The notes under the pieces are model-generated. The model saw nothing but the letters and a program-made list of their open reading frames with translations, was not told where the DNA came from and did not search any database. DNA of 64,000 nt from contig JASSKH010000020.1 of NCBI GenBank assembly GCA_031763025.1, positions 9,298,528 through 9,362,527 of the forward strand. The letters run 5' to 3'. Of this stretch, positions 47,023-55,698 are shown in pieces. The translations under genes and the position numbers were made by a program. The stretch's first letter is position 1; the number at the start of each line of letters is the position of its first letter. The stretch comes from Macrocystis pyrifera. Taxonomy: Eukaryota; Sar; Phaeophyceae; Laminariales; Laminariaceae.

Positions 47023-47390
47023 CGGGGCCGACCCGGCCAGTGAGATGTTGAGTACATCCTGACCCGGGCCCGCGGGTCGGGTCATGACCCGTGAACACCC
47101 CTGGGATATCGTCTTAATTTCTCACCGAGGCCGGTCGGTATCCCCAAAGGAGAGGCGCAGGACACCCGGAGCACCGCCCCCTGCAGTGCCTGCGATAAGG
47201 CGAGCACCGCCAAAAAGGCCGCCCCTCCGCTCACGGTCTGCACGCGCGAAAGACGCACAGGGAGCAAAAAAAAAAAAACAGAAAACAGAGCCCAAAACAA
47301 AAGCAGTACGCGCGCTTGGTTACTAAATACCAGGTACCGCTGTAGTAAAAATTCATGGATCGTTCCGGCCAGAGTGATGTTCCGCACGAC
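47023..47390. other. Intergenic DNA
   Basis: Short GACCC-type stretch (cctgacccgggcccgcgggt), otherwise unremarkable. Confidence 0.4.
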
Positions 47391-47634
47391 CCTATCACAC
47401 TGGGTGATAAAGATAGCACACACCCTAGGACGGTTTTCAAAGCTGGGTTCCTCGAGAAAGGGGAGGGCGTATTGAGTACGACAAGCGATGATGCGTCTAT
47501 ATATGCAACCTTCTCCACGAAATGTTTCCAGAGCCATCATTTTCGTCGTGTGTGTGTCCCCATGTTTTGGAGGAAGCCGGGTCTGAGATTTTCGTCCCAG
47601 GGTGTGTGTTAACTTATCACCCAGTGTGATACGG
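47391..47634. mobile_element. Inverted-repeat element, ~244 bp (TATCACACTGGGTGATAA ends)
   Basis: The left end tatcacactgggtgataa..., with cacacaccctaggac further in, mirrors the right end gtcccagggtgtgtg...ttatcacccagtgtgata. The terminal repeats are ~38 bp at roughly 80% identity. The centre has no ORF of note, so it is a non-autonomous element. The target duplication is not clear. It is unrelated to MITE-A. Confidence 0.75.
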
Positions 47635-48619
47635 TATTTCCCTGATTTGGCGTGCTGCTTCCCCACTCGGTAACCCCTCCTGTCTACGCGATCGACCAAG
47701 CAGTGGCTACTGTACCATGAGTGAATGGATCATTTCTTCAAAAAAAGCACACACAATTTGAACCAAACCCGCCCTCACTCCCTCTCTTCCCAAGGAAAGA
47801 AAACAACGGCGTTATTCTCGGAAGGTTCCGTATCCCAACATAAACCCTCTCCTTCGCATGACCTGCAGAGAATCAACTGCTGTGTCGTAGGTCGTGTTGC
47901 TCCGCTGGGACGGCCTGGGATAAACACAGCTGTCTTTCTGACAACACCCCTCTTGCCGAGGGTGGGATCCTTATTATGGCAAGCGCTCTCGCGAACATAC
48001 ATCACAACAGAAAATGCAGGATCTCGGCCTGTCGAGCAGGGGACCTGCATCCTACAAGCCCTTACAACGACATCACAACAGCAAAAAACGCAGGACAAAT
48101 CACGGGGGAACATAGCCATCAGAACCGAAAATAAGCTTCGTAAAAAATACTGGAACATACAGATTATGACGTAGGTGATGGGTCCTGATTACTACCGGGT
48201 ATGACTTACCAGTTGTGTGCGATTAATAGTAGTCAAGGCCGTTCAGGGGTCACGACCCGACCCGCGGGCCCGATTCAGTCTGCGTAGCCATAGATGTGAG
48301 CTGATCGAAGACGGTCGTGCAATCGCACACCCTCACACTCTTTCTCCTCTTCTCTTGTTTTTTTTTCGCTGAAACTTTTTCAACGTGTAACATTTCTTCT
48401 TTTGAGCTCCGAAAGCCAAACCAGGTAGCTTGTTAACCAGTACCAGCGCAGGCCTGTGCTACCCACCACCTGCCGGCGGTGTACACAACCAGATACCGGC
48501 TTATAGATCGTGTGATCTGCCAGGTGCGTGGGGATAGATAAACGCTCGGCCTTTTCACCAAGAAAAAACAGTTGTTTTTTTCACGGATGAGAGAGGCACA
48601 CATCTGGTATACGTAAGAG
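47635..48619. other. Intergenic DNA
   Basis: No supported gene; a GACCC remnant at about 48250-48272. Confidence 0.4.
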
Positions 48620-48668
48620 CTCCTCGAGTGAGTGAGTGAGTGAGCGAGTCAGTCAGTCAGTCAGTGAG
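48620..48668 (+). repeat. (GAGT)n/(CAGT)n microsatellite
   Basis: Tetranucleotide array gagtgagtgagtgagc changing to cagtcagtcagt. Confidence 0.9.
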
Positions 48669-48799
48669 GAAGGACGACCCTCAGAAAAAAAAAGCAGGTG
48701 CTCGTACCCCCACTGCCGTAGCGGACCTCAGTAACACTATAGTGGCAGAAAGCAGTACCAGTATCCCCATGCCGCCTGCGCTCGCCGTAAATAGATACC

Positions 48800-48995
48800 A
48801 GGTATATATATATATATATATTTATACATTCAATACATACATATATTTTGTTTATTTATCATATACAGTAGTTACAACTATAAACTCGTGTGGGCTGAAC
48901 CAGGTATATATATATGTATTACATATATATACATATATATATATTATTTATTTATCATATACAGTAGTCACAACTACAAACTCGTGTGGGCCGAC
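48800..48995 (+). repeat. ~93-bp tandem duplication with TA repeats
   Basis: Two units each run ccaggtatatata..., tttatttatcatatacagta, gt(t/c)acaacta, aaactcgtgtgggc. Confidence 0.85.
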
Positions 48996-49494
48996 TAGTG
49001 ATAGTCGCCCGACTAACTGCTTGTGCTTTCAAGGGAGGCTTTTTTTTCGTGCTCTTCTTTCCTGTCCAGGGTGGGTGGCTACGTACGAGTAGGTGGTACG
49101 AGGAACGAAACGCCTGCCGCTCTGTGCTCCACTTCCCCCTTTTCAGCTTGCGACACCCCCCCGGGATTTCAAGTCAACCTTAACCCCGAAGGAGAACCGT
49201 GCGTATACTGCTGTAGGGATTAGAACGGGCCTCTCCGCCCCGATCCCGATGACGGAACGAAATAGGCAACGTGTGACACGAGGTACACAAAATATTACAA
49301 GAAATATCTACGAACCGCCAACACCACAGTACGTACATTCTATGTAAAACCCTTTTGATTAGTCGGTCGACATCCCACCTACAATAGACTAACATGATAT
49401 ACGTAGCTGCTCGAAGCACTGCGGTTAGGAAACGTCCCCTATACCCCAGTTGTCCGGACTGCTTCTTGCGTCTGGAAACGGTTCGGTTCAAACT
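48996..49494. other. Intergenic DNA
   Basis: No supported gene. Confidence 0.35.
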
Positions 49495-49735
49495 TCGCGG
49501 GTCCGACCGGGTTGGGCCGTGTCGGGTCGGGTCGGGTCGGGTCGGGGGGGAACGGGACCCGGACCCAATCCGTGAGAATTAAAAAACCTCCTGACCCGAC
49601 CTGACCCAACCTGACCCGACCCGACCCGACCCGACCCGACCCAGCGCCTGACCCGGCCCAGCACCCGACCTTCGAGACATCACAACCTTCCAGACCTTAC
49701 TCGAGGAAGGGGGCCATTCATGACCCGTGAAGAGC
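49495..49735. repeat. (GACCC)n array, second locus
   Basis: gggtcgggtcgggtcgg, then after a short A-rich spacer the complement gacccgacccgacccgac. The same inverted organisation as at 36185-36300. Confidence 0.88.
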
Positions 49736-49873
49736 CTTGTCCATGAATTTGCTCCTCGCAAGCCCCAAAAGGAGCATCTTATACGCACGAATATGCCCCT
49801 GTAGTGCATGTGCTGCGTGCGTACAGCAACAGTAGTAGTACTGCACTATATATGCCCACCACGGTAAACATTT

Positions 49874-49942
49874 TAATACGGGAGGACATAGTAAATAGGA
49901 CCTGCGGTACACTCAAAAACCTCTATATTCCCCTATTTTTAC
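49874..49942 (-). mobile_element. MITE-A copy interrupted by the recombinase array, left part
   Basis: The left terminal repeat (tacgggaggacatagtaaat) and interior of a reverse MITE-A copy stop at tttttac (49942). The copy resumes at 53542 with taacaacatttgg. The uninterrupted family sequence reads tttttactaacaatatttgg. Confidence 0.9.
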
Positions 49943-50334
49943 CGTTGTAACATAGCGTCGTAGGTTAATTCGTATATAGTTTGGGATCAATGAGGCCTCT
50001 CTGCTGCGATCAGCCGGAGACTCTCACCCGGGGTTACTACCCCCGCGTTGATTCTCTGGCAATCAACGCGGCACGTCGTCGCAGAGAGTAGCTACCCCGG
50101 TAAAATACACACTAAAACAACTGATGTCGTTGTCGACGGTACACCTCGCTACCAACGACGGGCGGGCGGGATGGTCTGTTTTCCCTAGCCTCCTTCTACT
50201 TTGTCGTGCTGTTGTCGAGCTGCGGTGTCGACCACGGAGTGGGCTTTAACCACTGCCTCCCAGTACAACAAGAGGCTTTTTTCGAAGAGGGGTTCGCCCA
50301 GCTGGCGTCCCCTCTCTTCTTCCTTCGAGATTAC
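49943..50334 (-). mobile_element. Unit 1: short non-autonomous derivative
   Basis: Shares ~65 bp of the left end (to ctctctgctgcg) and ~160 bp of the right end with the long units. The recombinase gene is replaced by ~160 bp of unrelated sequence (about 50009-50170). That insert holds a perfect 11-bp hairpin, ccgcgttgatt/aatcaacgcgg (50043-50071), flanked by near-complementary ccggggttactac and gtagctaccccgg. Confidence 0.8.
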
Positions 50335-51403
50335 TGTTGTAACATAGCGTCGTAGGTTAATTCGTATATAGTTTGGGATCAATGAGGCCTCTCTGCTGCG
50401 GCATATGAGATCACACCCATACTTGTTTCCCTTTTCTTATCTCAGTGTCGCCGCTCGATCATCTCTTATCCTTTCTCGTGCGGGTACCTTTCCTTTATCA
50501 TCATTCCCAAACTTCTAGCCTAGTCTTTCCCTGGGTTCTGCGACCGCCGGCTGTCCCGTGGGAATGCCGCGTATGATTTCCCGAACCCCTCCGACAGTGG
50601 TAAAGCGTCTGCCTGGATGAAGGCCGTGTCTCGCGAACGTTTCGCTCTGTTCGACGCCGACGCGGATGCTGTCATCCCTACGTATCTGCTGGCTACGGCC
50701 GCGGACCTCCATCCAACGTATTCCGTGAGGACGTCCATGGCCGTCCCATCCATGTGGTGACTCGCCGCCCCCCCTACCCGAAAAGAGTGCAGCGAGTACC
50801 GCTTGTGCTCCATACCCGCCGCTCTCAAGTGGACCTGGAGGTTCGAGGTCATCTGCGCCGGCGTTAGCGCCATCTTCCCCTTGTCTCCGCTCTCGAGGAC
50901 GCTCGGGAAAAGGAACCCCGAGTCCTCCGCGAGTGCCCACTGCATGGACTCCGCCGCCTGCCGGTATTCGATCATGGCCGCCACGGCACATATTTCGCGG
51001 CATTCCACGTTCCTTCGCACCACTACCGCTTGGGACGACTCCCTCAGCGTTTTACCGAATAAGAAATTGAAAATGAACCCCTCGCATCTAGGCATCTGCA
51101 ACACCTGGGACGCCAGTGCTACTGACAATTCGAAGCCACGCTTCATCGTGTGGAAAGCGACACAGAAAATCGCCACGTCTCGTACCATCGCGAATCGTTC
51201 TGCCGCCGTTGGCAGGGCAGGCACGCGCTGGCTCTGACATAACTCTGTTTTCCCTAGCCTCTTTCTACTTTGTCGTGCTGTTGTCGAGCTGCGGTGTCGA
51301 CCACGGAGTGGGCTTTAACCACTGCCTCCCAGTACAACAAGAGGCTTTTTTCGAAGAGGGGTTCGCCCAGCTGGCGTCCCCTCTCTTCTTCCTTCGAGAT
51401 TAC
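50335..51403 (-). mobile_element. Unit 2 of the recombinase array (1069 bp)
   Basis: Complete unit from tgttgtaacatagcg to ttcgagattac. The recombinase gene occupies the middle; about 185 bp of 3' flank and 215 bp of 5' flank remain non-coding or hold the short upstream frame. Confidence 0.85.
50520..51188 (-). CDS. Tyrosine recombinase, Crypton-like (unit 2)
   Basis: The ATG at 51186-51188 is the first in frame; the frame is open 12 codons further to a GTG and beyond, to about the unit's right end. From this ATG it is 222 aa. Catalytic features (numbered from this Met): Arg17 in MKRGFEL (the first catalytic Arg, R-G-x-E-L), His134-x-x-Arg137 in SLHSFRVGG, Trp160 in VGWRS where many members have His or Trp, and Tyr169 in ASRYVG as the nucleophile. 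The spacing fits the C-terminal catalytic domain; the lysine of the beta-hairpin is not certain. The N-terminal core-binding domain is absent or encoded by another exon (see 51254-51451). Such enzymes cut and rejoin DNA at a short core through a covalent tyrosine link. The C-terminus is Ser/Arg-rich. Confidence 0.8.
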   Translation of the reverse strand: MVRDVAIFCVAFHTMKRGFELSVALASQVLQMPRCEGFIFNFLFGKTLRESSQAVVVRRNVECREICAVAAMIEYRQAAESMQWALAEDSGFLFPSVLESGDKGKMALTPAQMTSNLQVHLRAAGMEHKRYSLHSFRVGGAASHHMDGTAMDVLTEYVGWRSAAVASRYVGMTASASASNRAKRSRDTAFIQADALPLSEGFGKSYAAFPRDSRRSQNPGKD

Positions 51404-51451
51404 TGTTGTAACATAGCGTCGTAGGTTAATTCGTATATAGTTTGGGATCAA
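51254..51451 (-). other. 65-codon frame crossing a unit junction
   Basis: The frame IPNYIRINLRRYVTT, then ISKEEERGRQLGEPLFEKSL and LLYWEAVVKAHSVVDTAARQ, ends at TAG (51254-51256) about 65 bases before the recombinase ATG. It crosses the TTAC junction at 51403/51404, so its first third belongs to the neighbouring unit. Identical copies lie at 50185-50382 and 52323-52520. LFEKSLLLYWEAVVKAH is helix-like and could be the missing N-terminal core-binding part, joined by splicing or used only in circles or arrays; equally it may be chance. No ATG starts it. Confidence 0.35.
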
Positions 51452-52472
51452 TGAGGCCTCTCTGCTGCGGCATATGAGATCACACTCATACTTGTTTCCC
51501 TTTTCTTATCTCAGTGTCGCCGCTCGATCATCTCTTATCCTTTCTCGTGCGGGTACCTTTCCTTTATCATCATTCCCAAACTTCTAGCCTAGTCTTTCCC
51601 TGGGTTCTGCGACCGCCGGCTGTCCCGTGGGAATGCCGCGTATGATTTCCCGAACCCCTCCGACAGTGGTAAAGCGTCTGCCTGGATGAAGGCCGTGTCT
51701 CGCGATTGTTTCGCTCTGTTCGACGCCGACGCGGATGCTGTCATCCCTACGTATCTGCTGGCTACGGCCGCGGACCTCCATCCAACGTATTCCGTGAGGA
51801 CGTCCATGGCCGTCCCATCCATGTGGTGACTCGCCGCCGCCCCTACCCGAAAAGAGTGCAGTGAGTACCGCTTGTGCTCCATACCCGCCGCTCTCAAGTG
51901 GACCTGGAGGTTCGAGGTCATCTGCGCCGGCGTTAGCGCCATCTTCCCCTTGTCTCCGCTCTCGAGGACGCTCGGGAAAAGGAACCCCGAGTCCTCCGCG
52001 AGTGCCCACTGCATGGACTCCGCCGCCTGCCGGTATTCGATCATGGCCGCCACGGCACATATTTCGCGGCATTCCACGTTCCTTCGCACCACTACCGCTT
52101 GGGACGACTCCCTCAGCGTTTTACCGAATAAGAAATTGAAAATGAACCCCTCGCATCTAGGCATCTGCAACACCTGGGACGCCAGTGCTACTGACAATTC
52201 GAAGCCACGCTTCATCGTGTGGAAAGCGACACAGAAAATCGCCACGTCTCGTACCATCGCGAATCGTTCTGCCGCCGTTGGCAGGGCAGGCACGCGCTGG
52301 CTCTGACATAACTCTGTTTTCCCTAGCCTCTTTCTACTTCGTCGTGCTGTTGTCGAGCTGCGGTGTCGACCACGGAGTGGGCTTTAACCACTGCCTCCCA
52401 GTACAACAAGAGGCTTTTTTCGAAGAGGGGTTCGCCCAGCTGGCGTCCCCTCTCTTCTTCCTTCGAGATTAC
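51404..52472 (-). mobile_element. Unit 3 of the recombinase array (1069 bp)
   Basis: Same structure as unit 2, with a few substitutions (for example cgattgttt for cgaacgttt near 51705). Confidence 0.85.
51589..52257 (-). CDS. Tyrosine recombinase, Crypton-like (unit 3)
   Basis: Same 222-aa protein as unit 2 with two visible changes: HSFRVGAAAS instead of HSFRVGGAAS beside the catalytic His-x-x-Arg, and RAKQSRD instead of RAKRSRD near the C-terminus. All catalytic residues are kept. The Gly to Ala change sits right after the motif and might affect activity. Confidence 0.8.
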   Translation of the reverse strand: MVRDVAIFCVAFHTMKRGFELSVALASQVLQMPRCEGFIFNFLFGKTLRESSQAVVVRRNVECREICAVAAMIEYRQAAESMQWALAEDSGFLFPSVLESGDKGKMALTPAQMTSNLQVHLRAAGMEHKRYSLHSFRVGAAASHHMDGTAMDVLTEYVGWRSAAVASRYVGMTASASASNRAKQSRDTAFIQADALPLSEGFGKSYAAFPRDSRRSQNPGKD

Positions 52473-53541
52473 TGTTGTAACATAGCGTCGTAGGTTAATT
52501 CGTATATAGTTTGGGATCAATGAGGCCTCTCTGCTGCGGCATATGAGATCACACCCATACTTGTTTCCCTTTTCTTATCTCAGTGTCGCCGCTCGATCAT
52601 CTCTTATCCTTTCTCGTGCGGGTACCTTTCCTTTATCATCATTCCCAAACTTCTAGCCTAGTCTTTCCCTGGGTTCTGCGACCGCCGGCTGTCCCCTGGG
52701 AATGCCGCGTATGATTTCCCGAACCCCTCCGACAGTGGTAAAGCGTCTGCCTGGATGAAGGCCGTGTCTCGCGAACGTTTCGCTCTGTTCGACGCCGACG
52801 CGGATGCTGTCATCCCTACGTATCTGCTGGCTACGGCCGCGGACCTCCATCCAACGTATTCCGTGAGGACGTCCATGGCCGTCCCATCCATGTGGTGACT
52901 CGCCGCCCCCCCTACCCGAAAAGAGTGCAGCGAGTACCGCTTGTGCTCCATACCCGCCGCTCTCAAGTGGACCTGGAGGTTCGAGGTCATCTGCGCCGGC
53001 GTTAGCGCCATCTTCCCCTTGTCTCCGCTCTCGAGGACGCTCGGGAAAAGGAACCCCGAGTCCTCCGCGAGTGCCCACTGCATGGACTCCGCCGCCTGCC
53101 GGTATTCGATCATGGCCGCCACGGCACATATTTCGCGGCATTCCACGTTCCTTCGCACCACTACCGCTTGGGACGACTCCCTCAGCGTTTTACCGAATAA
53201 GAAATTGAAAATGAACCCCTCGCATCTAGGCATCTGCAACACCTGGGACGCCAGTGCTACTGACAATTCGAAGCCACGCTTCATCGTGTGGAAAGCGACA
53301 CAGAAAATCGCCACGTCCCGTACCATCGCGAATCGTTCTGCCGCCGTTGGCAGGGCAGGCACGCGCTGGCTCTGACATAACTCTGTTTTCCCTAGCCTCT
53401 TTCTACTTCGTCGTGCTGTTGTCGAGCTGCGGTGTCGACCACGGAGTGGGCTCTAACCACTGCCTCCCAGTACAACAAGAGGCTTTTTTCGAAGAGGGGT
53501 TCGCCCTGCTGGCGTCCCCTCTCTTCTTCCTTCGAGATTAC
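52473..53541 (-). mobile_element. Unit 4 of the recombinase array (1069 bp)
   Basis: Rightmost unit. Its ttac (53538-53541) abuts taacaacatttgg of the interrupted MITE-A. Confidence 0.85.
52658..53326 (-). CDS. Tyrosine recombinase, Crypton-like (unit 4)
   Basis: 222 aa from the same ATG. Identical to unit 2 except AFPGDSRRS for AFPRDSRRS near the C-terminus. All catalytic residues (Arg17, His134, Arg137, Trp160, Tyr169) are present. As the unit closest to the right edge it has no neighbouring unit upstream, so the junction-crossing 65-codon frame is absent here. Confidence 0.8.
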   Translation of the reverse strand: MVRDVAIFCVAFHTMKRGFELSVALASQVLQMPRCEGFIFNFLFGKTLRESSQAVVVRRNVECREICAVAAMIEYRQAAESMQWALAEDSGFLFPSVLESGDKGKMALTPAQMTSNLQVHLRAAGMEHKRYSLHSFRVGGAASHHMDGTAMDVLTEYVGWRSAAVASRYVGMTASASASNRAKRSRDTAFIQADALPLSEGFGKSYAAFPGDSRRSQNPGKD

Positions 53542-53581
53542 TAACAACATTTGGTCCTACTTACTATGCTCCCCCGTATTA
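53542..53581 (-). mobile_element. MITE-A copy interrupted by the recombinase array, right part
   Basis: taacaacatttggtcctact followed by tactatgctcccccgtatta: the missing right part of the copy begun at 49874, ending in the TA target duplication. Confidence 0.9.
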
Positions 53582-53611
53582 CTGAACGTGTAGAAGCCAG
53601 CCAGACTGCTT

Positions 53612-53720
53612 TATTGCGGGGACCATAGTACACAGGACCTACGGTACACTCAAAAACCTTTACATTGCCCCATTTTCACTAACAATATTTGGTCCTATTT
53701 ACTATGCCCCCCCCGTAATA
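53612..53720 (-). mobile_element. MITE-A copy, AAATAGGACC subtype
   Basis: TA-flanked and reverse orientation, 30 bp after the interrupted copy. The left arm is slightly changed (attgcggggacc). Confidence 0.88.
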
Positions 53721-55592
53721 GTACGTGCTGCAGCTCCGCCTACGGGGGCAAGCTACTTCCACTACTGTAGAATTAGAGTGGTTTGTCCTCCAAAACGGGA
53801 CTGCAATTCCGAAAAGGGTTCAGAGCGCCTCGGGACGGGGAATTTATTAATAGGTGGGCTTTTCGTATCTCCGTTTTCCGTTTCGGCACCTACATTTCAC
53901 TAATAGACTGTTTCCTGTGCGGTTCGATTTCGAGTTTTCTACCTCTAAAAATGAACGATCTCGCTTATGCAGTCTGAATATGCAAAATCCGACCAGAATA
54001 TTTTTGTATTCGATATTCCGCTGACTCAAGTCGTCGGATTTTAGGCCAAAATTCTGCGACTTGAGTCATCAGATCTTCAAATCGAAAAAGGGCATGCTCT
54101 CTAGATTCAAGATGTTGTCCACGACAACTAACAGCAGCAGAACAATCGATTGAGATGGATGCTGACACAGCTGCTGTATAGCGACGTTGCTTCTCGCCCG
54201 ACGCGCGGTCGGCGGGCGGCACGTCTCTCCCGTGGCCAGACTACAGTCGGCTGGCGCGGGCTCGGGCCTAGAGACCAAGAGAAACGCGCTCGGCGTGCAC
54301 CTCTCCGTGGATACTTATTCATAGACTACACTGCTGTACAGGACCAGCAGCAGTCAGTCACATTGTCAAACACAAAACACCAGGACACGTTACACTCTAG
54401 GGCACTCGCCACGTCTCTTCGCCGCCTGACCAGAGGCAGTCAGCCGTGGCTCGGGCGCCTGAGCCCTACGCGCAGAGCAGAACACCCAGCTCGTCTCTTC
54501 GCGGCGGCAGACCACAACAACAACGGCTGGTCTCGCCGGCGTTCGCTCGAATCTCTGCACGCACAATAAATCTCATTTTTCCGCATAGGAAGACTGTTTC
54601 GCTCTGCCAAGTTCACATCTGAAAATGCCATCACGTCAAAAAAATATGAAGCTCAAAAATCGAACCGCGTGGGAAACGGCCTTACACTGAAAACTTTGAT
54701 CCCATACAGACTCCAAGTAGTTTTTTCTCGTGAATTAACAGGCCAATTGACCCGGTTTTTTATATAAATATTTGCTTTTCTTCTCTCTCCCCCTCCTACT
54801 GTAGTCGTGAGAAAGGATCTGCGGTCACGAAGCAGGCAGGCTTTTCTCCCTCCTCTACCCACTGCGGTTCTTGCCTTGGCAGGCGTTTTTATCGCTGCAA
54901 GACCTTAGCCCTTTCTTCCCTTCCCGACTCGCGTCGAAATTGTTATCCGCACCCGAAAGTTTTAAATTTAGCCGGAAGGCATTAAAGTGGGTACCAGGTT
55001 CATACCACTGCAGCATTACGTATTCCTGGCCCTAAATCCGCTATCCCCCAACCCCGCGGCAAAAAGAAGCCCGGGTGGCATCGTGATGCCTCTATGTGCG
55101 GTGTTGCTCGTACGCTCGCCATCCTGTTACTCGTCGCCTCTCCTCCCCCCCCCCCCCCCTCCCCTTGTTACGCTTCATGAATCTGGAGTTATTGATTCGA
55201 ATGATTGAATGTTCTGCCTGTGTGCACTGCAAAAATCCCACAGGTTTGCTACATCCAACCTTACGCCTGAACTCCCGAGACAGCCAACTTGTGGTACGTT
55301 TTGTTGAACGCAACGTCGCACGATTGGTTAACCAGCCTCACCTGAGAAACCCCGCTGACCAGCGCCCCAATCCCCCCTCCCCTCTCGTCCCCGCGGCCTC
55401 CCGGGTTGGAATTCCTCGCCCATTGGGCACCCTCCCGCCTCAACTGCCTCCGCAATGAGTCTACCTCCTGGATAACCAATAAACAGACAAAGGCGTAGCA
55501 CGCGCGACGTGTCAGTATTCTCGTGTTATCCTGTATGGGACCCACGTACCGTATTCGTATCACACGGATGGTAAGACAACACACCCCCCTAC
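53721..55592. other. Intergenic DNA
   Basis: Includes a half copy of the short hairpin element at 53774-53812 (gtggtttgtcctccaaaacg, ggactgcaattccg). No supported gene. Confidence 0.4.
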
Positions 55593-55698
55593 TATTACGG
55601 GAGACCGTATCAAACAAGACTTTGTTCGGAAAAATGGGTAAATATACAGGTTTTTGTACGTACACCATAGGTCCTACTAACTATGGCCCCCCGTATTA
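55593..55698 (+). mobile_element. MITE-A copy, diverged
   Basis: TA-flanked. The left arm is damaged (gggagaccgtatcaaacaag); the right is ggtcctactaactatggccc. Confidence 0.82.

Larger units (their letters stand above)
49943..53541 (-). mobile_element. Crypton-like tyrosine-recombinase element, 4-unit head-to-tail array
   Basis: Four direct units: 392 bp (49943-50334), then three of exactly 1069 bp (50335-51403, 51404-52472, 52473-53541). Every unit ends in ttcgagattac and the next begins (t/c)gttgtaacatagcg. The outer left junction also has ttac, supplied by the MITE target, so TTAC is common to all five junctions. The three long units differ at only a handful of positions and each holds an intact tyrosine-recombinase frame on the minus strand. 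No reverse transcriptase, integrase of DDE type or terminal inverted repeat is present. Cryptons are DNA transposons with a tyrosine recombinase that integrate as circles through a short shared core, which would explain both the tandem growth and the repeated TTAC. Confidence 0.8.

Noticed and set aside
50515-51003. 162-codon minus frame overlapping the recombinase
   Set aside because: Same strand but other frame; no catalytic motifs, Gly/Arg-rich shadow.
50803-51237. 144-codon plus-strand frame and its copies at 51872 and 52941
   Set aside because: Exact shadow of the tyrosine recombinase on the opposite strand; it repeats only because the units repeat.
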